A model generated the notes under the pieces. That model ran no database searches. It had not been told where the DNA came from and saw only the letters and a list, made by a program, of their open reading frames with translations. Below, in pieces: positions 48,380 through 59,586 of a stretch of 64,000 nt of DNA (positions are counted from its first letter, which is position 1; each line of letters opens with the position of its first letter). The stretch comes from Amphibalanus amphitrite. Lineage: Eukaryota; Arthropoda; Thecostraca; Balanomorpha; Balanidae. Both the position numbers and the translations under genes were made by a program. The stretch covers positions 682,001 through 746,000 of the forward strand of contig NW_024881612.1 of the NCBI RefSeq assembly GCF_019059575.1, in the 5' to 3' direction.

Positions 48380-49445
48380 ACACGTTTCAAGTACGCGGGC
48401 ACCCGCACCGGCGCGGCCGCGCGGAGCGGCCTCGAACCGCGGCGCTAATCTCGTTCAAGTACTAGTACACACCGCTACACTGTACCGCCGCGCGACACTG
48501 CGACCACCGAACGGACAGTTGAAACTACAATATTAAATGACACGAATCACAGTGAATAACAAATCCGACATAGCTCCCCACTCGAAAATATTTTCGAAAG
48601 TGTACAAGAAACTAAACGTGTTATTGCAACTGACATCACACAATGCACAGTTTTCGGCTCCCGCTGGAGCACCGCAATCACTAGTATCCGACTCTCCACA
48701 GGGAAGCGTACCATCACTGTCTCTTGAATTGCACGCGACGCTTTGCTGCTTGGGACGCAGCTCACGACGTCTTGAAGCTCAAGACGACTCCCCTAGTCAC
48801 AGAATGACCATCTCGTGCCTGCACGCGCTCGTAAGTGCCGGCGAGTCAGCGCAGAATGCAAACTCATGGGACCAGGGCGGCTCCCACTGCTGCAGCTGAA
48901 GAGCCAGCCGTCGGGGAAGTGGGGCTCTTGGGCGTCGATCTCCTCTGGTGGGCCAAGCCAGACGGCGTGGGTCGTCTGCGGTGGTCCAGGTCCGGCTAGT
49001 GAACGTCCTGACTTAATACACTGTGGTCCTGACCAGCCTCTGTCAGTTCTCAGCCCACACCAGGTGTACGGTCACTGCCGTGCAGAAACGGGGTTCGTCA
49101 TCAACGGAGGGCTTGTGCGCCCCACGTGCGCCCTGTACACGGAGCGTGACACCAAGGACACGGACCGTAAGTCCGTCCCGACATCGCACACGCACATACA
49201 CTCAGGTGAGAGGAGCACACGGGTCGTGACACTTGGGTGAGTAAACAGAATGAGGCTCAAGTAGTTTGGCTCCTGTTTGCGGTGTTCAGCTGTCTCGACC
49301 CTATATGGATGGGCTGCTTCTAGCTGATACAGCTTGCTTACTGGCCTGCTAGTTCTCTTTCCTCGAATGTCAACCATTGCTGCTCGACTGTGATCATCCG
49401 GACCTTCAGAACACGACGAAGGGACACGATCCCCTAGCCAGAGGC
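48380..49445. other. Unannotated intergenic stretch
   Basis: GC-rich. The longest frame, 141 codons at 48815-49240 (+), has no recognisable domain. Confidence 0.3.
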
Positions 49446-50182
49446 CAAGTTTTAGACAAATCCATTTACGTTCATCTCAGTTGTGCACCACGACTTGACT
49501 CCTATAGTTTATCACTTTCTCGAGGCGCTCGCGGTACGCCAGCGCTGTTTTCTAGCGCATCTCGACGGTGATCTCTGCGGAGGCGGCTCTGAACCGACCG
49601 TGTAACTCCGGAATGTTAGCCGGCTGCGTCACGTATCCTACGACTTCACAAACCCCCACATGAAAAATTCACACGCGGGGTGAGGTTGGGCTTCGCCCAA
49701 ACTGCCCTGGCCACCGCACTCGCCCAATTTGCCCTGGCCACCGCGCTAGCCCAAACTGCCCTGGCCACCGCACTCGCCCAATTTGCCCTGGCCACCGCGC
49801 TAGCCCAAACTGCCCTGGCCACCGCACTCGCCCAATTTGCCCTGGCCACCGCGCTAGCCCGACCTCACCCCGCGTGTGAGGTCGTATTGCTGTTTTGTTT
49901 ACTTGTTTAATACATGCTGTGGCGGGTCACTGTAACGTTGGTTTAGCAGAAAGAATTTTTTCATGTGGGGGTTTGTGAAGTCGTAGGCATACGTGACGCA
50001 GACGGCGAACATTCCGGAGTTACACGGTCGGTTCAGAGCCGCCTTCGCAGAGATCACCGTCGAGATGCGCTAGAAAACAGCGCTGGCGTACCGCGAGCGC
50101 CTCGAGAAAGTGATGAAAAACGATAGTGGTCACGTTCAGGTGCACAACTGAGCTGAACGTGAATGGATTTGCCTAAAACTTG
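49446..50182. mobile_element. Foldback element with tandem-repeat core
   Basis: Long inverted arms (about 49446-49680 and 49950-50182) start CAAGTTTTAG and include CTTTCTCGAGGCGCTCGCGG and CATGTGGGGGTTTGTGAAGT. A smaller inverted pair (CACGCGGGGTGAGGT / ACCTCACCCCGCGTG) brackets the core. No clear target duplication. There is no transposase. Confidence 0.85.
49701..49862. repeat. 54-bp tandem repeat (two 27-bp halves)
   Basis: ACTGCCCTGGCCACCGCACT starts at 49701, 49755 and 49809, a period of exactly 54. Half-units alternate CAATTTG and CAAACTG. Because 54 and 27 are multiples of three, both strands stay open (ALATALAQ / WASAVARA). Confidence 0.92.
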
Positions 50183-50774
50183 AATGAATATCATCCCAAA
50201 CGTTGATTTACATTGTGTGAAAATGTCATCCAATTTGGTAAAGAATCATAAGAGTTATTCAAGTTTCAAATAGGGGGTTTTACGTGCGCCACCCTGTACT
50301 TTGTACTCCTGGCGCTTGAACATGAAAAACTGAAACATGAAACGCACGAAGACCACGCAGTATGCAGTACACACTCTTCGTGTGTGGGTCTACCATATCC
50401 GAGATTCCGACATGACAATGGTGGCGTACCGCAACTGCCAGTACTCTCGCACCCCAATCTTAACTCTACTCAGCCAGGGAGCACACTATCTTCTTAGACG
50501 CATTACTCAGTGAAATGTTTATGTTTAGGGCCTTCTTTTAAAGTACCTCAAAGAGGCACTTGCATGGCCCTCGGAAAGGTAGATAAAACCAGGGTATATT
50601 GAGTGAAGGATAGGACGAGCTTTGGTAGGAATTTCAAGCATAACTACTAGAAAACCTACTATATGTGGCCGGGACAAGCAAAAAGTTAGTTCAAACTAGA
50701 ATATGGTAGCGCTCATGGTTGGCAGTCGTGACGCGCACGTGACATTTATTTCTTAAATTTCTGAACAGGTTTTA
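50183..50774. other. Unannotated intergenic stretch
   Basis: Nothing recognised except the word GCGCCACCCTGTAC (50286), also at 41484. Confidence 0.3.
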
Positions 50775-51240
50775 AGGGACACTCCCACCTTAACATTAGT
50801 TTTGAGTTGAGATAGCCAAATTGGTGGCCATGGCCTGCAAATACCGGTTTGGGCACTCACAACATCGACAAATGCTTTAATTCGGAGATATGGAATTTCA
50901 AACTTGCAGTTTTCGGATTCTAAGGGGCTAGTGCATTGGTATGCCCCCTTAGAATTTGTGACGTCAGCGGAGATCTAACGATTTTTAAATCTTTTGCTAA
51001 AACGTTTGGTAGCACGCGGTGGTATATGCTGCTTTGCGCGCAACAAATGCCGCACTTTCAAATAAAGTCGCTAGGAACAGCGGAGATCCCAAAAAGTAAA
51101 CAAAAGTAAAAGTCTAATATTTTGAAAACCGGTGAATATTTTTCGATGAAATTTGGTAGATATTCGTTTTCGCTCTTTCTGAACAGAGCGACATCTTTTC
51201 CATGCCAATTCATTAACTTTTTGAAGGTGGGAGGGTCCCT
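50775..51240. mobile_element. TTAA-type AGGGACACTCCCACC element
   Basis: Inverted termini AGGGACACTCCCACCTT and AAGGTGGGAGGGTCCCT. The right flank is TTAA (51241-51244); the left flank is TTTA, one mismatch. It is 466 bp and non-coding. The termini resemble those of 27117-27789. Confidence 0.72.
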
Positions 51241-51345
51241 TTAAGAGGCTGATTAGTGGGCAGATAAATTCAATTAGCTACAAATGCTTGATTATACAAA
51301 CATTCAAGAATCAACATCATTCATTTCTAGCCAAAATCACGCGGC

Positions 51346-51427
51346 GTTCCCATGATTCGAACTCACGACCCTCGGATCCGTAGCCTGATACGCTACCGAG
51401 AGGACCGCGCGCCGACGATCGGAGAGG
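51346..51427 (-). repeat. tRNA-like sequence (Arg-ACG-like loop), degenerate or SINE head
   Basis: The minus strand reads CGGTAGCGTATCAGG, loop CTACGGA, then GTGAGTTCGAATCATGG, resembling the A box, anticodon loop and B box. The acceptor and T stems pair poorly, so a SINE head or pseudo-tRNA is more likely than a working gene. Confidence 0.4.
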
Positions 51428-52211
51428 CGCTTCGAGGGTGCTGGCGTGCAGAGAAATATTTACCCTGTACGCCGTAGAAGATCGGCTGGGTTTCGTGAAA
51501 AATGGTAGAGGAATTGTCAAAAGAATTCATCGAACTATCATTTGAGACTAAGAACCATTGATTCCTTCAAAAGTTGACCGAGATATCGCTCGCCGAAAAC
51601 ATGCCATTTAACATGTAAACCCCATGGGCTGGTAGGAAATGTACGCCGTGGAGCAGCAGTGCTACCAACTAACTTCGGCGGGGGTCGTATAGAACACGGC
51701 ATGAGCTGCCAGGATCGTGGCAACTTCACCGACCTTCGTTTTTGGCAGATCGAAGTCGCCCAGTGCTCCCTCAACGTTCAGGCGGGACGATTAGACGCTC
51801 ACGGGGTTTAGCTCGTTGTCTAGATCTCCCAGTGTCGCCCCGCACCCGTACGCGAGTAGCGCCACCAGTTCGTCACCTGTGAAGAGGAAAATAAAATAAC
51901 AACGATTTCCCGACACAGCGGAGCCCAGAGAATAAAAATTAATGTATGGTTACTCCCGTTGAAGCCTCAGCCCTTCGGGATCAGTCAGGAGCGCGGCTCA
52001 CTGCCGTCCCGTGGTGCAGCTGAGATGTAACGTGACTGCATGTATTCACCGGTTCAGGATGCAATATGCAGTATTACTTTTACTGTTGAGTAAAGATACA
52101 TCAGATATTTGCATACGGATAGAATCAAAATGATAAATCACCAGGTTGTAATTATAATTACGCATCTTAAAGTCATGAATGAACATAATGTGCTATTTTC
52201 GCCGGGACCAG
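51428..52211. other. Unannotated intergenic stretch
   Basis: Short ORFs only. No repeat or domain recognised. Confidence 0.3.
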
Positions 52212-52215
52212 TTAA

Positions 52216-53110
52216 CCCTCGCATGTGTAGGGGGGGGGTCGGATGGACCCCCCCCATGGTTTTTCGCGAATAACTCGCGTAAAAAGCGGCCGATTGCGAC
52301 GAAACTTTCAGTACCCTCGCATTGATCAATTTGACACCTACTCTGAAAATTGCATGACCCTGACCCAAATGACCTTTGACCTGTGACCTCTTTTCCGAGA
52401 CCATGTTTGGCCGGAATCGCGATTCGGCGTACGTCGGCTCGCATTAGCCGCGCGTTTGCAAGCTTTTCGTGGTTTTAAACGTTCAAACATGTGATTTGAT
52501 GTTGCTCCCATGCATTAGGGTGGGTGTCAAGGTCACCTGAAGGTCAGGTCAGGTCATTGATCTTTGGTGACCTCGGGTGACCTCGGGTCACTTTTTCGAG
52601 TTTTACATGTTTCTAGGCTAGTTTTTGGAGCTGAATTCGAATTTAGCAACCATTTGAACATTTACGAAGTAGTTTTGGTGCCTTCGTAACATCTTACGAA
52701 GCTGTCAGAGGCGGTTGACACGTACTATGAATACCCGTCACGACGCCTACTGATTGACCTGACCTGACCTGACCCGACCTGGTCTAAATGCTTAAAGACA
52801 TCATCTGTGATCAAAACTAACACGATATTCGTGATCAGCACCCCGAAAAACCCCTTAGCAGCCACACTTTATGACTTTCTAATAGGTCCCGATTTTCCCG
52901 ACTTTGGGTCATTGACCTGACCTGGAAGGTCAACCAATGACCTAGGACCTTAAAATTGGGTATCATCGGCTTCCTCTCGTCACGGGCAACACGCTCGTTT
53001 TTTCCGCGAAGCTCTAGCTCGATCAGGGGCCAAACGGCAAGGGGGGGGGTCCAACCGACCCCCCCCCCCCTACACATTAGAAGCTGGAAAACGCCGCACA
53101 CATGCGAGGG
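52216..53110 (+). mobile_element. Hairpin-ended half-site element, family H
   Basis: This 895-bp element is flanked by TTAA (52212-52215, 53111-53114). The left end is CCCTCGCATGTGTA, a G-run, TCGGATGGA and a C-run. The right end is a G-run, TCCAACCGA and a C-run, then TACACATT, a spacer and CACACATGCGAGGG. TGACCTGACCTGACCTGACC lies at 52754. Confidence 0.85.
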
Positions 53111-53114
53111 TTAA

Positions 53115-53783
53115 TTTCGCCGGATGAAAATTTGACCTCAGGTCAAGGTCATGACCTGACCGGAAAAGGTCATGTTGCATATCAGTCGATGCGTCTCAAC
53201 AAGACAAACACAATGAGACCATCCTCAGCGTCCTATCTCTTTCCAATCGCGAGTTATTGGCATGAAATATGTTTGTAGCCTCTAATGACCTCGGATGACC
53301 TTTCTAGAGGCTATCAGCAAAAATGACACCTTGGTCATCACGGGTGGTCCAAATCATTGTGATTCTGAAATATTTGGACTGTTCCTATGCGTACACATGG
53401 ATCTAGAGGCATTTTCATTTTTCTCCATTGACTTGTAATGGAAAGGTCACGCAACTGACCTGACCTTAGGTCACGAATATAAAAAAAAATCCGAGATATA
53501 CAAATTGTAGGCGCCCATAACATCATGCAATCCACCAAGTTAAACCTTTCTGACAAACACTGCAGGCTGGACATGATTGCAAACTTTTTTAGGCTTGGTC
53601 AGTTAACTTGACCTGGTGACCTGACCTGACATGACCTGGGGTCAACAATTTCACACATCGTCCAAAATTGATGTACCAAAAGCTACCCCAAGCGGCACGG
53701 CGCTACGCGCCGCGGTTTTTTATTCACACGCAAAAAAACGCGACAGGATGGTAACATATGCCCCCCCCCCACTGGGGCGAAGG
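53115..53783. mobile_element. Degraded half-site element (E-like) between H and D'
   Basis: It begins directly at the TTAA that ends H and stops at the CTAA that starts D'. It contains the shared core (CCATTGACTTGTAATGG, GAGATATACAAATTGTAG), the palindrome GGCGCTACGCGCC (53700) and a residual C-run with CACTGGGGCGAAGG. The left hairpin is lost. Confidence 0.6.
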
Positions 53784-53787
53784 CTAA

Positions 53788-54726
53788 CCCGGCAGTTGCT
53801 GGGGTATTTCGCCACCCACCGTTTGCTGGGGGGGGGGGGCGTTAAACGCCCCCAGCCGATAACTCGAGAACCAATAGGCGCAGCGAAACGAACGAGGCGG
53901 CAAACGAAAGAACGCGACGAGACGCTTCAGATGAGTACTTTAAAGTTGAATTTTGAGGTCACAGGTCGGGTCAAGGTCAGGTCAAACACCTGAAATCGGG
54001 CTTTCAGTAGCATGGACTTCAGGACTTCGCAATGGGCGCCTCTCGTCATAAACTCTGTCAAAACGGTGCACAATCCATCATATAAGGCCTACAAGAGTGT
54101 CAGCTCCATGTAGGGGTCACTCAAGCATAGGTCAGGGTCAAGGTCAGGTCAACCGGGTAGGCACATATCTCCGAAAATCAAAACTGATATTCGCAGCCTG
54201 TGACACATGTTTTATGGGTGGGTAATTTGGGGCGTAGAACACGATGGTGACATTCATTTTATCATATGTGTACGTGTTTGGCTCAAAAAGTTGAATTTAA
54301 GAAATTCATGTATCATGGTCGTGAAGTAGTCCCGAGAAATTGCCAAGATTCAGTTCAAGATCTTGGAAAATGCGGAACGATAATCAATAATCGAAGATCG
54401 CCATCTGATTGTTCATGGTATTGGCAGTCTAATGGCGTTTACCGCATGTCTGTATGTCTATTTTGTGATTTTATATGATTTTTTGAATATATGCCGTTTT
54501 TGGTCGAAAACTCAGAAATCATAACGTCACTAAAACCTCGATATCTCAAAAAATTTCCGACAGATTTTTTTGAAACTTTGTCACAATCAACTTCAAATCA
54601 ATTCTCTACAGGTACCCAAAATTTGGCGCGCCTGCGGCGCGCCGTTTTTATCCTATGGCCCGGCGAAAAAAAGTGGGGGCGTTTAACCAAGACGTTTAAC
54701 GCCCCCCCCCCCCAGCAACTCACGGG
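53788..54726 (-). mobile_element. Hairpin-ended half-site element, family D, copy 2 (inverted)
   Basis: This 939-bp element has right flank TTAA (54727-54730) and left flank CTAA. It is closely similar to 15808-16727 in reverse: double-word end left (CCCGGCAGTTGCTGGGG, spacer, CCGTTTGCT, G-run) and single-word end right (AGCAACTCACGGG). A small duplication breaks the right hairpin (54677-54712). Confidence 0.82.
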
Positions 54727-54777
54727 TTAAAACACTGAAATAAATTCATAAAATAAAGATATTTGCTGTAAAAGAGA

Positions 54778-55170
54778 TTAGGTGCAGATTTGTTCAAATC
54801 AGGTGCAGTCGCCGGATAGCCCGTCGTGAAAACGGCTAATATGACCTTTTCTTGTCAGGTCATGACCTTGACCTCAGGTCAAATTTTGAACTTGGATCAA
54901 CTTTTAGTGCTTATTCCAGAAACCGCTAAAAGAGCCATCGAATACGCTGAGTTATGGGCGAATTTGTAAAAAAAAGGGCAAATTTGACTTTTGATAACCT
55001 CTGGTGCCCTATTCTTTGACCAGACCTAAAAAATGACTAGAGTACTTTCGTCATGATTTTTGACACTATTTCAAATGCCGGTTACCGCATCTTACATGCC
55101 GCTTATTCCTGTGCCGTTAAGTGGCACAGGAGCCGAGCAGGGGTGTTCATTGAAGAACCCTGTATCATTT
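54778..55170. repeat. Dispersed end repeat and decayed family B fragment
   Basis: AGATTAGGTGCAGATTTG through CGTCGTGAAAACGGCTAATA is followed by GTCAGGTCATGACCTTGACC and degenerate family B sequence, up to GTGGCACAGGAGCCGAGCAG. Confidence 0.5.
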
Positions 55171-57317
55171 TATAGATCAAAACGCTGATAATAAGGGTGC
55201 CGGTAATTTGCCGCAAGAACGGCCTCTTTCTGTTCCTCTCATTGCCGCTGGAAGAAGGCGGTAAGGTCGTAGACTACCGATACAATCACATTTTTGCTTA
55301 TTTTTCTATTCTTAACCATTTTTCAGTTTCTATTTACTATCAAATGGCAATTATTTTCAACAAATATAATGTATTATAAAAGGAAATGTATCTCTCCTTT
55401 TTTGTGCATCATTTAAGAGCAAAAAAAAACTCAAATTGCTTTATTTTTCCTTTTAGACGATGAAGGGTGGTTGCCTTTCCCCATCAATGGAACAAGTGTG
55501 ATTGAAAAATATTTGCTAGCGTTAAAAAGACATTAACTATTTGGCATAGTGGCAAAGTCACCCCTTTTTCAGTTTAACTTTGCCACAACTCATTTTCTTT
55601 AAAATTTTACATTTTAAGGCAAGATATAAATACGATAATAGCAAACCCAAAGAGCTAATCTTCATCCGTGTGTTGAACATAGAGTCATCCCAACAAGTTA
55701 ACAAGTTAAAAGAATAAAATAGTCTAAAGTTGAAAACATGGCAAAGTCACCCCCGTTTACGTTACTCTGATAATATGACAAAGCAGGCATATACGCAATT
55801 AGTGCAACCCTGGCTGATCGCTACTAAGAGATACACCGAACCTAGTTTGACCAAATCTGCACCTAATCTGCACCAGATGTGCACCAATGTGTACCAGATG
55901 GCCGTCGTGAAAACGGTTATTATACTCGTAAACCCTGGCCAGAATGAATGCTCCCCATGTCCATTCATAGAGGAACTCGAAACTTGCTCGAAACTCAATC
56001 AGTGCCCGGTAATGCTTATCGTGATTAGCTGCTCCCTGTTCATGCAAATCGATTGGCGACTAACAGTCATTCTAAATCCACCTAAGCCGTTCTTTATTTA
56101 TAGGCTTGTGCGTCATATAGCATGGTTTGTCACAGTTGTCAGCGCATCACACGCTCATCATTGACTAGACGCTTGGCTGACAAGATATTGATCAACACAG
56201 ACCACTTGCGAGAGACCTTATGGTTACAACTTACAATCGACGATAGTACGACGTCATCCTGCCGGTCATATCATTCACATGTTACTCTCTCAGATCATCA
56301 TCGACAGATCCATATGCGACAGGCCCGGGGCCTAAAAATGGCTCTACCTGACCACAAGACACTACAAAAAAATGGTCGTGCATGACCAGAAGGCACTCTA
56401 AAGATGGTCGTGCATGACCAGAAGACACTCTTAAGATGATCTTTCTTGACCACAAGGCACTCCAAAGGCACTCGCTCACATATTCAGAACTCGGACGCAG
56501 CACTCTTATGATTCAGGCAATGCCGTACATCGAAATCAGTCAGCAATGCGATATACAGTGGGTAATTCTCAAACTTAAGTGGTAATATTTTCGGGGGGGC
56601 CTTACACACAAAATTCACAACAACTTTTGCATCAGATGGGCAAATCATGCATCCGAAACGCCGCATAGGCATAGCACATTTGACTAGTTGGTTGACTTGA
56701 TTGTTCAAAGACAGTTTTACCAGGATATACGGTTGAATACACCTGCATATGCATTAACCATACTTTGATGTAAATAAAACAAACATATCGCCTAAACGAG
56801 CAATGAACTAAAATATTTTACACTGACGCATACTGCAGTTACCGTTACCAAGGCTTGGAAGAAGGGCTTTACTCAACTGGAATATGCGAGTTACATTGCA
56901 GCGTAGACTAGATGCAGTTTGAGCATTGGTTGGTCCGTCAGGCCTGTAAACTGCCTGGTGACTAGATGTTTAATACAATATGGAAGCACAGTGGCACACA
57001 TTATTGACTGCAATGCAAAAAAAATACCGACGATTTCCTCTTCTCTTCATGGAATGCTTCTTGCACCACTGATATTCGGGTAATGGGGCCATATTTACTT
57101 AAGCTGTTCACGACCGTTTAACCGGCTTCACTTTTGAAGCAAGCATCATGTAACGCCACAAGTCTTTGGCCATAAGTTCCGCATCACATGGCCATGAGCG
57201 ACACAAATCAGCTTGGATCCGCCTGCGCCACATCACTGATCAGATTTGCACAGGCCCTGCGCTCACACCAGCACATTCACCACCCCGATCCCCTAACCCC
57301 TGACCACCCTCACCCCA
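55171..57317. other. 3' flank of the bHLH gene, otherwise unannotated
   Basis: No gene. A copy of the GTCGTGAAAACGG repeat sits at 55848-55918 and an imperfect GGTCGTGCATGACCAGAAG duplication at 56370-56420. The 3' UTR and poly(A) signal of the bHLH gene should lie here; I could not fix them. Confidence 0.35.
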
Positions 57318-57612
57318 TCAGAAGCCAGCCTGGAAGTGGGGCGGTGGCCAGTACTCTGCTCCATAACCGGCGTGAGGGGGCGGCTCGTAGTGCTCCGACT
57401 CGACTAGCGTCATGGGTGGCGGCGGCGGGGGTCCTCCGGTGTACCCCTGTGCCGGCTCGGAATACACGGTGGAGGTGGCGGCCGGCCCGCTCGCGTAAGT
57501 GGAGATCCACGGGGTGGGCGTGGTGTACGGGGGTGGGTCGTACTGGCTGACCGGCAGGCCGTCCGCCATGCGCATCACGTTCTGCAGGTGCCGGATGTAG
57601 CGGATGGTGAGC
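57318..57612 (-). CDS. bHLH transcription factor, last exon (helix 2 and C-terminal tail)
   Basis: The acceptor GTCCACAG|G is followed by LTIRYIRHLQNVMRMADG, which matches helix 2 of a class A tissue-specific bHLH factor (consensus ...ETLRLAIRYIxHL). The first exon base is the third base of a codon, which fits an Arg just before LTIRYI. A tail of about 80 residues follows, rich in Pro, Tyr and Gly (DPPPYTTPTP, GGPPPPPP, YEPPPHAGYGAEYWPPP), ending FQAGF and TGA at 57318-57320. The basic region, helix 1 and loop must be in upstream exons (higher coordinates); I could not find them before the window end. The exact subfamily is not clear. The protein would act in the nucleus as a dimer on E-boxes, by family knowledge. 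It is not part of robo, because it lies 5' of robo's first exon. Confidence 0.72.
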
Positions 57613-57779
57613 CTGTGGACAGAGCGGCGGAGCGTCAGATCAAGTTAGTCGGCGGACATATCGTACAGTACAGTTATTACAGTTATTTCTGACGTCTGGA
57701 CTATCTTGGCTTGAGCTGAGTGCACACCGCTGTTTACGTACAAATAGTCTGTATCGTGCAATGGGCATTGATCTTCAAT

Positions 57780-57890
57780 TATGATATATCATAATTGTAT
57801 AATATATCAATTATAGTATCAATATATAGTATAATGTATCAATAAAGTATCAATAATATAGTATAATGTATCAATTATAGTAACAATAAT
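57780..57890. repeat. AT-rich tandem repeat
   Basis: ATCAATTATAGTA and TATAGTATAATGTATCAATA units recur imperfectly, within the bHLH intron. Confidence 0.65.
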
Positions 57891-58405
57891 CAGCCCATAC
57901 TACCTACTGGGGATAATCTGATAGCGCTGAATTTTTATTTGTAGCCCCCTCTGATCTTTGAAACGGGGACATTTTTTAACCAAATTCACGGCTTTACATA
58001 GATAGTCGACGCACTTTTGTGGAGGAAAGCTTATTTCAATTACCTGAAGGTCACTTATGAGTCGATAACGTCACAGGTCATGTTAAATAAAAGTGTTTGG
58101 GATCGAATAACTCAATCAGGTCAACGGGCCACCTAAGAGACTGCAAATCAAAAGAAACGAGTGTTTATCTAGTCGCAACGATCTTCATTCAAGGGCAGTT
58201 CCACAAAGATACCAAAGAGCGATAGGCGAAGAACGAGCAAACGCAATAGTGACATCTGTGCTGCACACGCAAAACGAGACTTCCAGCGAATGTGTGTGGG
58301 TCCTCCATCTAGTCGGCTTCTAACAGCGCACCTATTTTACTGGTGCCGGCATGCAAAGTAACATCTAATTGACTTGTTTCGGGCACACTTCCAACCGGTC
58401 TTTAA

Positions 58406-59268
58406 CACGCGCAGTGGAAGGGGGGGGGGGCGGATTTCGCCCACCCCTCCTGTTTTTCGCTAATAACTCGCGCCGCAAATATGATATTAATGTGAAATTT
58501 TGGCTACCTGTCCAGAATTGAACTGCCGATCTTCTCGTGCAAGAAATAAAAAAATCGGGTCACAACTTTTCTAGTAATAGCGGTGTAAAGTCAAACATCC
58601 TGCCGCCGCGGCGGCGCGGCGGCGCGGCGGCCGGCGCTAGCCGTTACGCGCCGCCTGAATTGTAGACTGTGCCGGGGCGGGACGGTTCCGTCTTTACATC
58701 GCGCTCCTTACCGCTGATTATATTCGATTCTCGTCAAATTTTGTGAGAAGACTAAGAAATGTACAGGCAATCTTATGGTCAAAGAATTTTGAAAATCGGC
58801 CGGTAACAACTTGAGTTATGAGTGTGTAAACACAAAATTGTGATTGCCGCGTTTCCCGCGTCCGCCGATCCCGCTTCAGCCGGCGACATCTTACGCTTAG
58901 CAGGCTTCTAACTGCCATATTTATTGTTGGATTAACAAGAAGTTCATCATACATACTCACAAATGTATGTTCTTTCGTATAGTGAAAGAAAAAAGAAAAT
59001 CGGCCGGTAACTTTTTGAGTTATCGGCGTGTAAACGCAAAAAAGTCGCTAAAATGGCAGATTTGACCACTTTTGACCTCATTTGACCTTGAAGATATTGA
59101 CCTAGGGTCATGAAATTCACACACAACAGAGTTCCCCTGGGCCCCCACCTACCCTCCAAATTTCGTCTTTCTAGCTCCAGTGGGAGCTGAGATCTTAGGG
59201 GGGGCGACATCCGCCCCCCCCCCCTCCTTCCACTGGGCGTAGTACTCGCAACCCTTCCACTGCGCGTG
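58406..59268 (+). mobile_element. Hairpin-ended half-site element, family J
   Basis: This 863-bp element is flanked by TTAA (58402-58405, 59269-59272). The left end is CACGCGCAGTGGAA, a G-run, CGGATTTCG and a C-run. The right end is a G-run, CGACATCCG, C-run and TTCCACTGGGCG, a spacer, then TTCCACTGCGCGTG. Half-sites are fewer than in the other families (59080-59110). It lies in the bHLH intron or upstream region. Confidence 0.82.
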
Positions 59269-59504
59269 TTAACGGTATACGTGCAGTAGTATGCAGTAGT
59301 AGTAGCACATGTGCAGTAGTAGTGACACATGAAAATGCATTACCCCAGACAGAAATTCGATCGGCCAAGCAGTTGCTAAGAGCGTTACAGACCGGGCCGG
59401 GTCTCTCATACTAAAATATGTTTTCGTTAGGCTTAGGCATATTGAAAAATGAAGCGACTCTGCGCTCACTCGTAATTACCTATAAGTCGACAAACAGAGC
59501 GACT

Positions 59505-59545
59505 GAAATTGGGCGCTCTACCAACTGAGCTACGAGACGGGCCAC
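59505..59545 (-). repeat. tRNA D-arm-like fragment
   Basis: The minus strand reads GTAGCTCAGTTGGTAGAGCG, a textbook tRNA A-box/D-arm, but no anticodon arm or B box follows. This is a truncated tRNA or a SINE fragment. Confidence 0.5.
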
Positions 59546-59586
59546 CTGCTCAAGCACCGTGTGCCAATATGTGCCTTGCATCTTAA

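Noticed and set aside
49646..49910. ALATALAQ or WASAVARA repeat protein
   Set aside because: It is a 54-bp tandem repeat inside a foldback element; both strands are equally open and there is no flanking gene structure.
51346..51427. Functional tRNA-Arg gene
   Set aside because: The acceptor and T-stem bases do not pair, so a SINE head or pseudo-tRNA is more likely.
57318..57612. Pro-rich tail as the cytoplasmic domain of robo
   Set aside because: It lies 5' of the robo signal-peptide exon on the same strand, starts with bHLH helix 2 and has no membrane segment or CC motif.
58840..58905. Basic stretch CRRLKRDRRTRETRQ on the minus strand as the missing bHLH basic region
   Set aside because: It is within the sub-terminal part of transposable element J, lacks the NxRER pattern and has no suitable splice sites.
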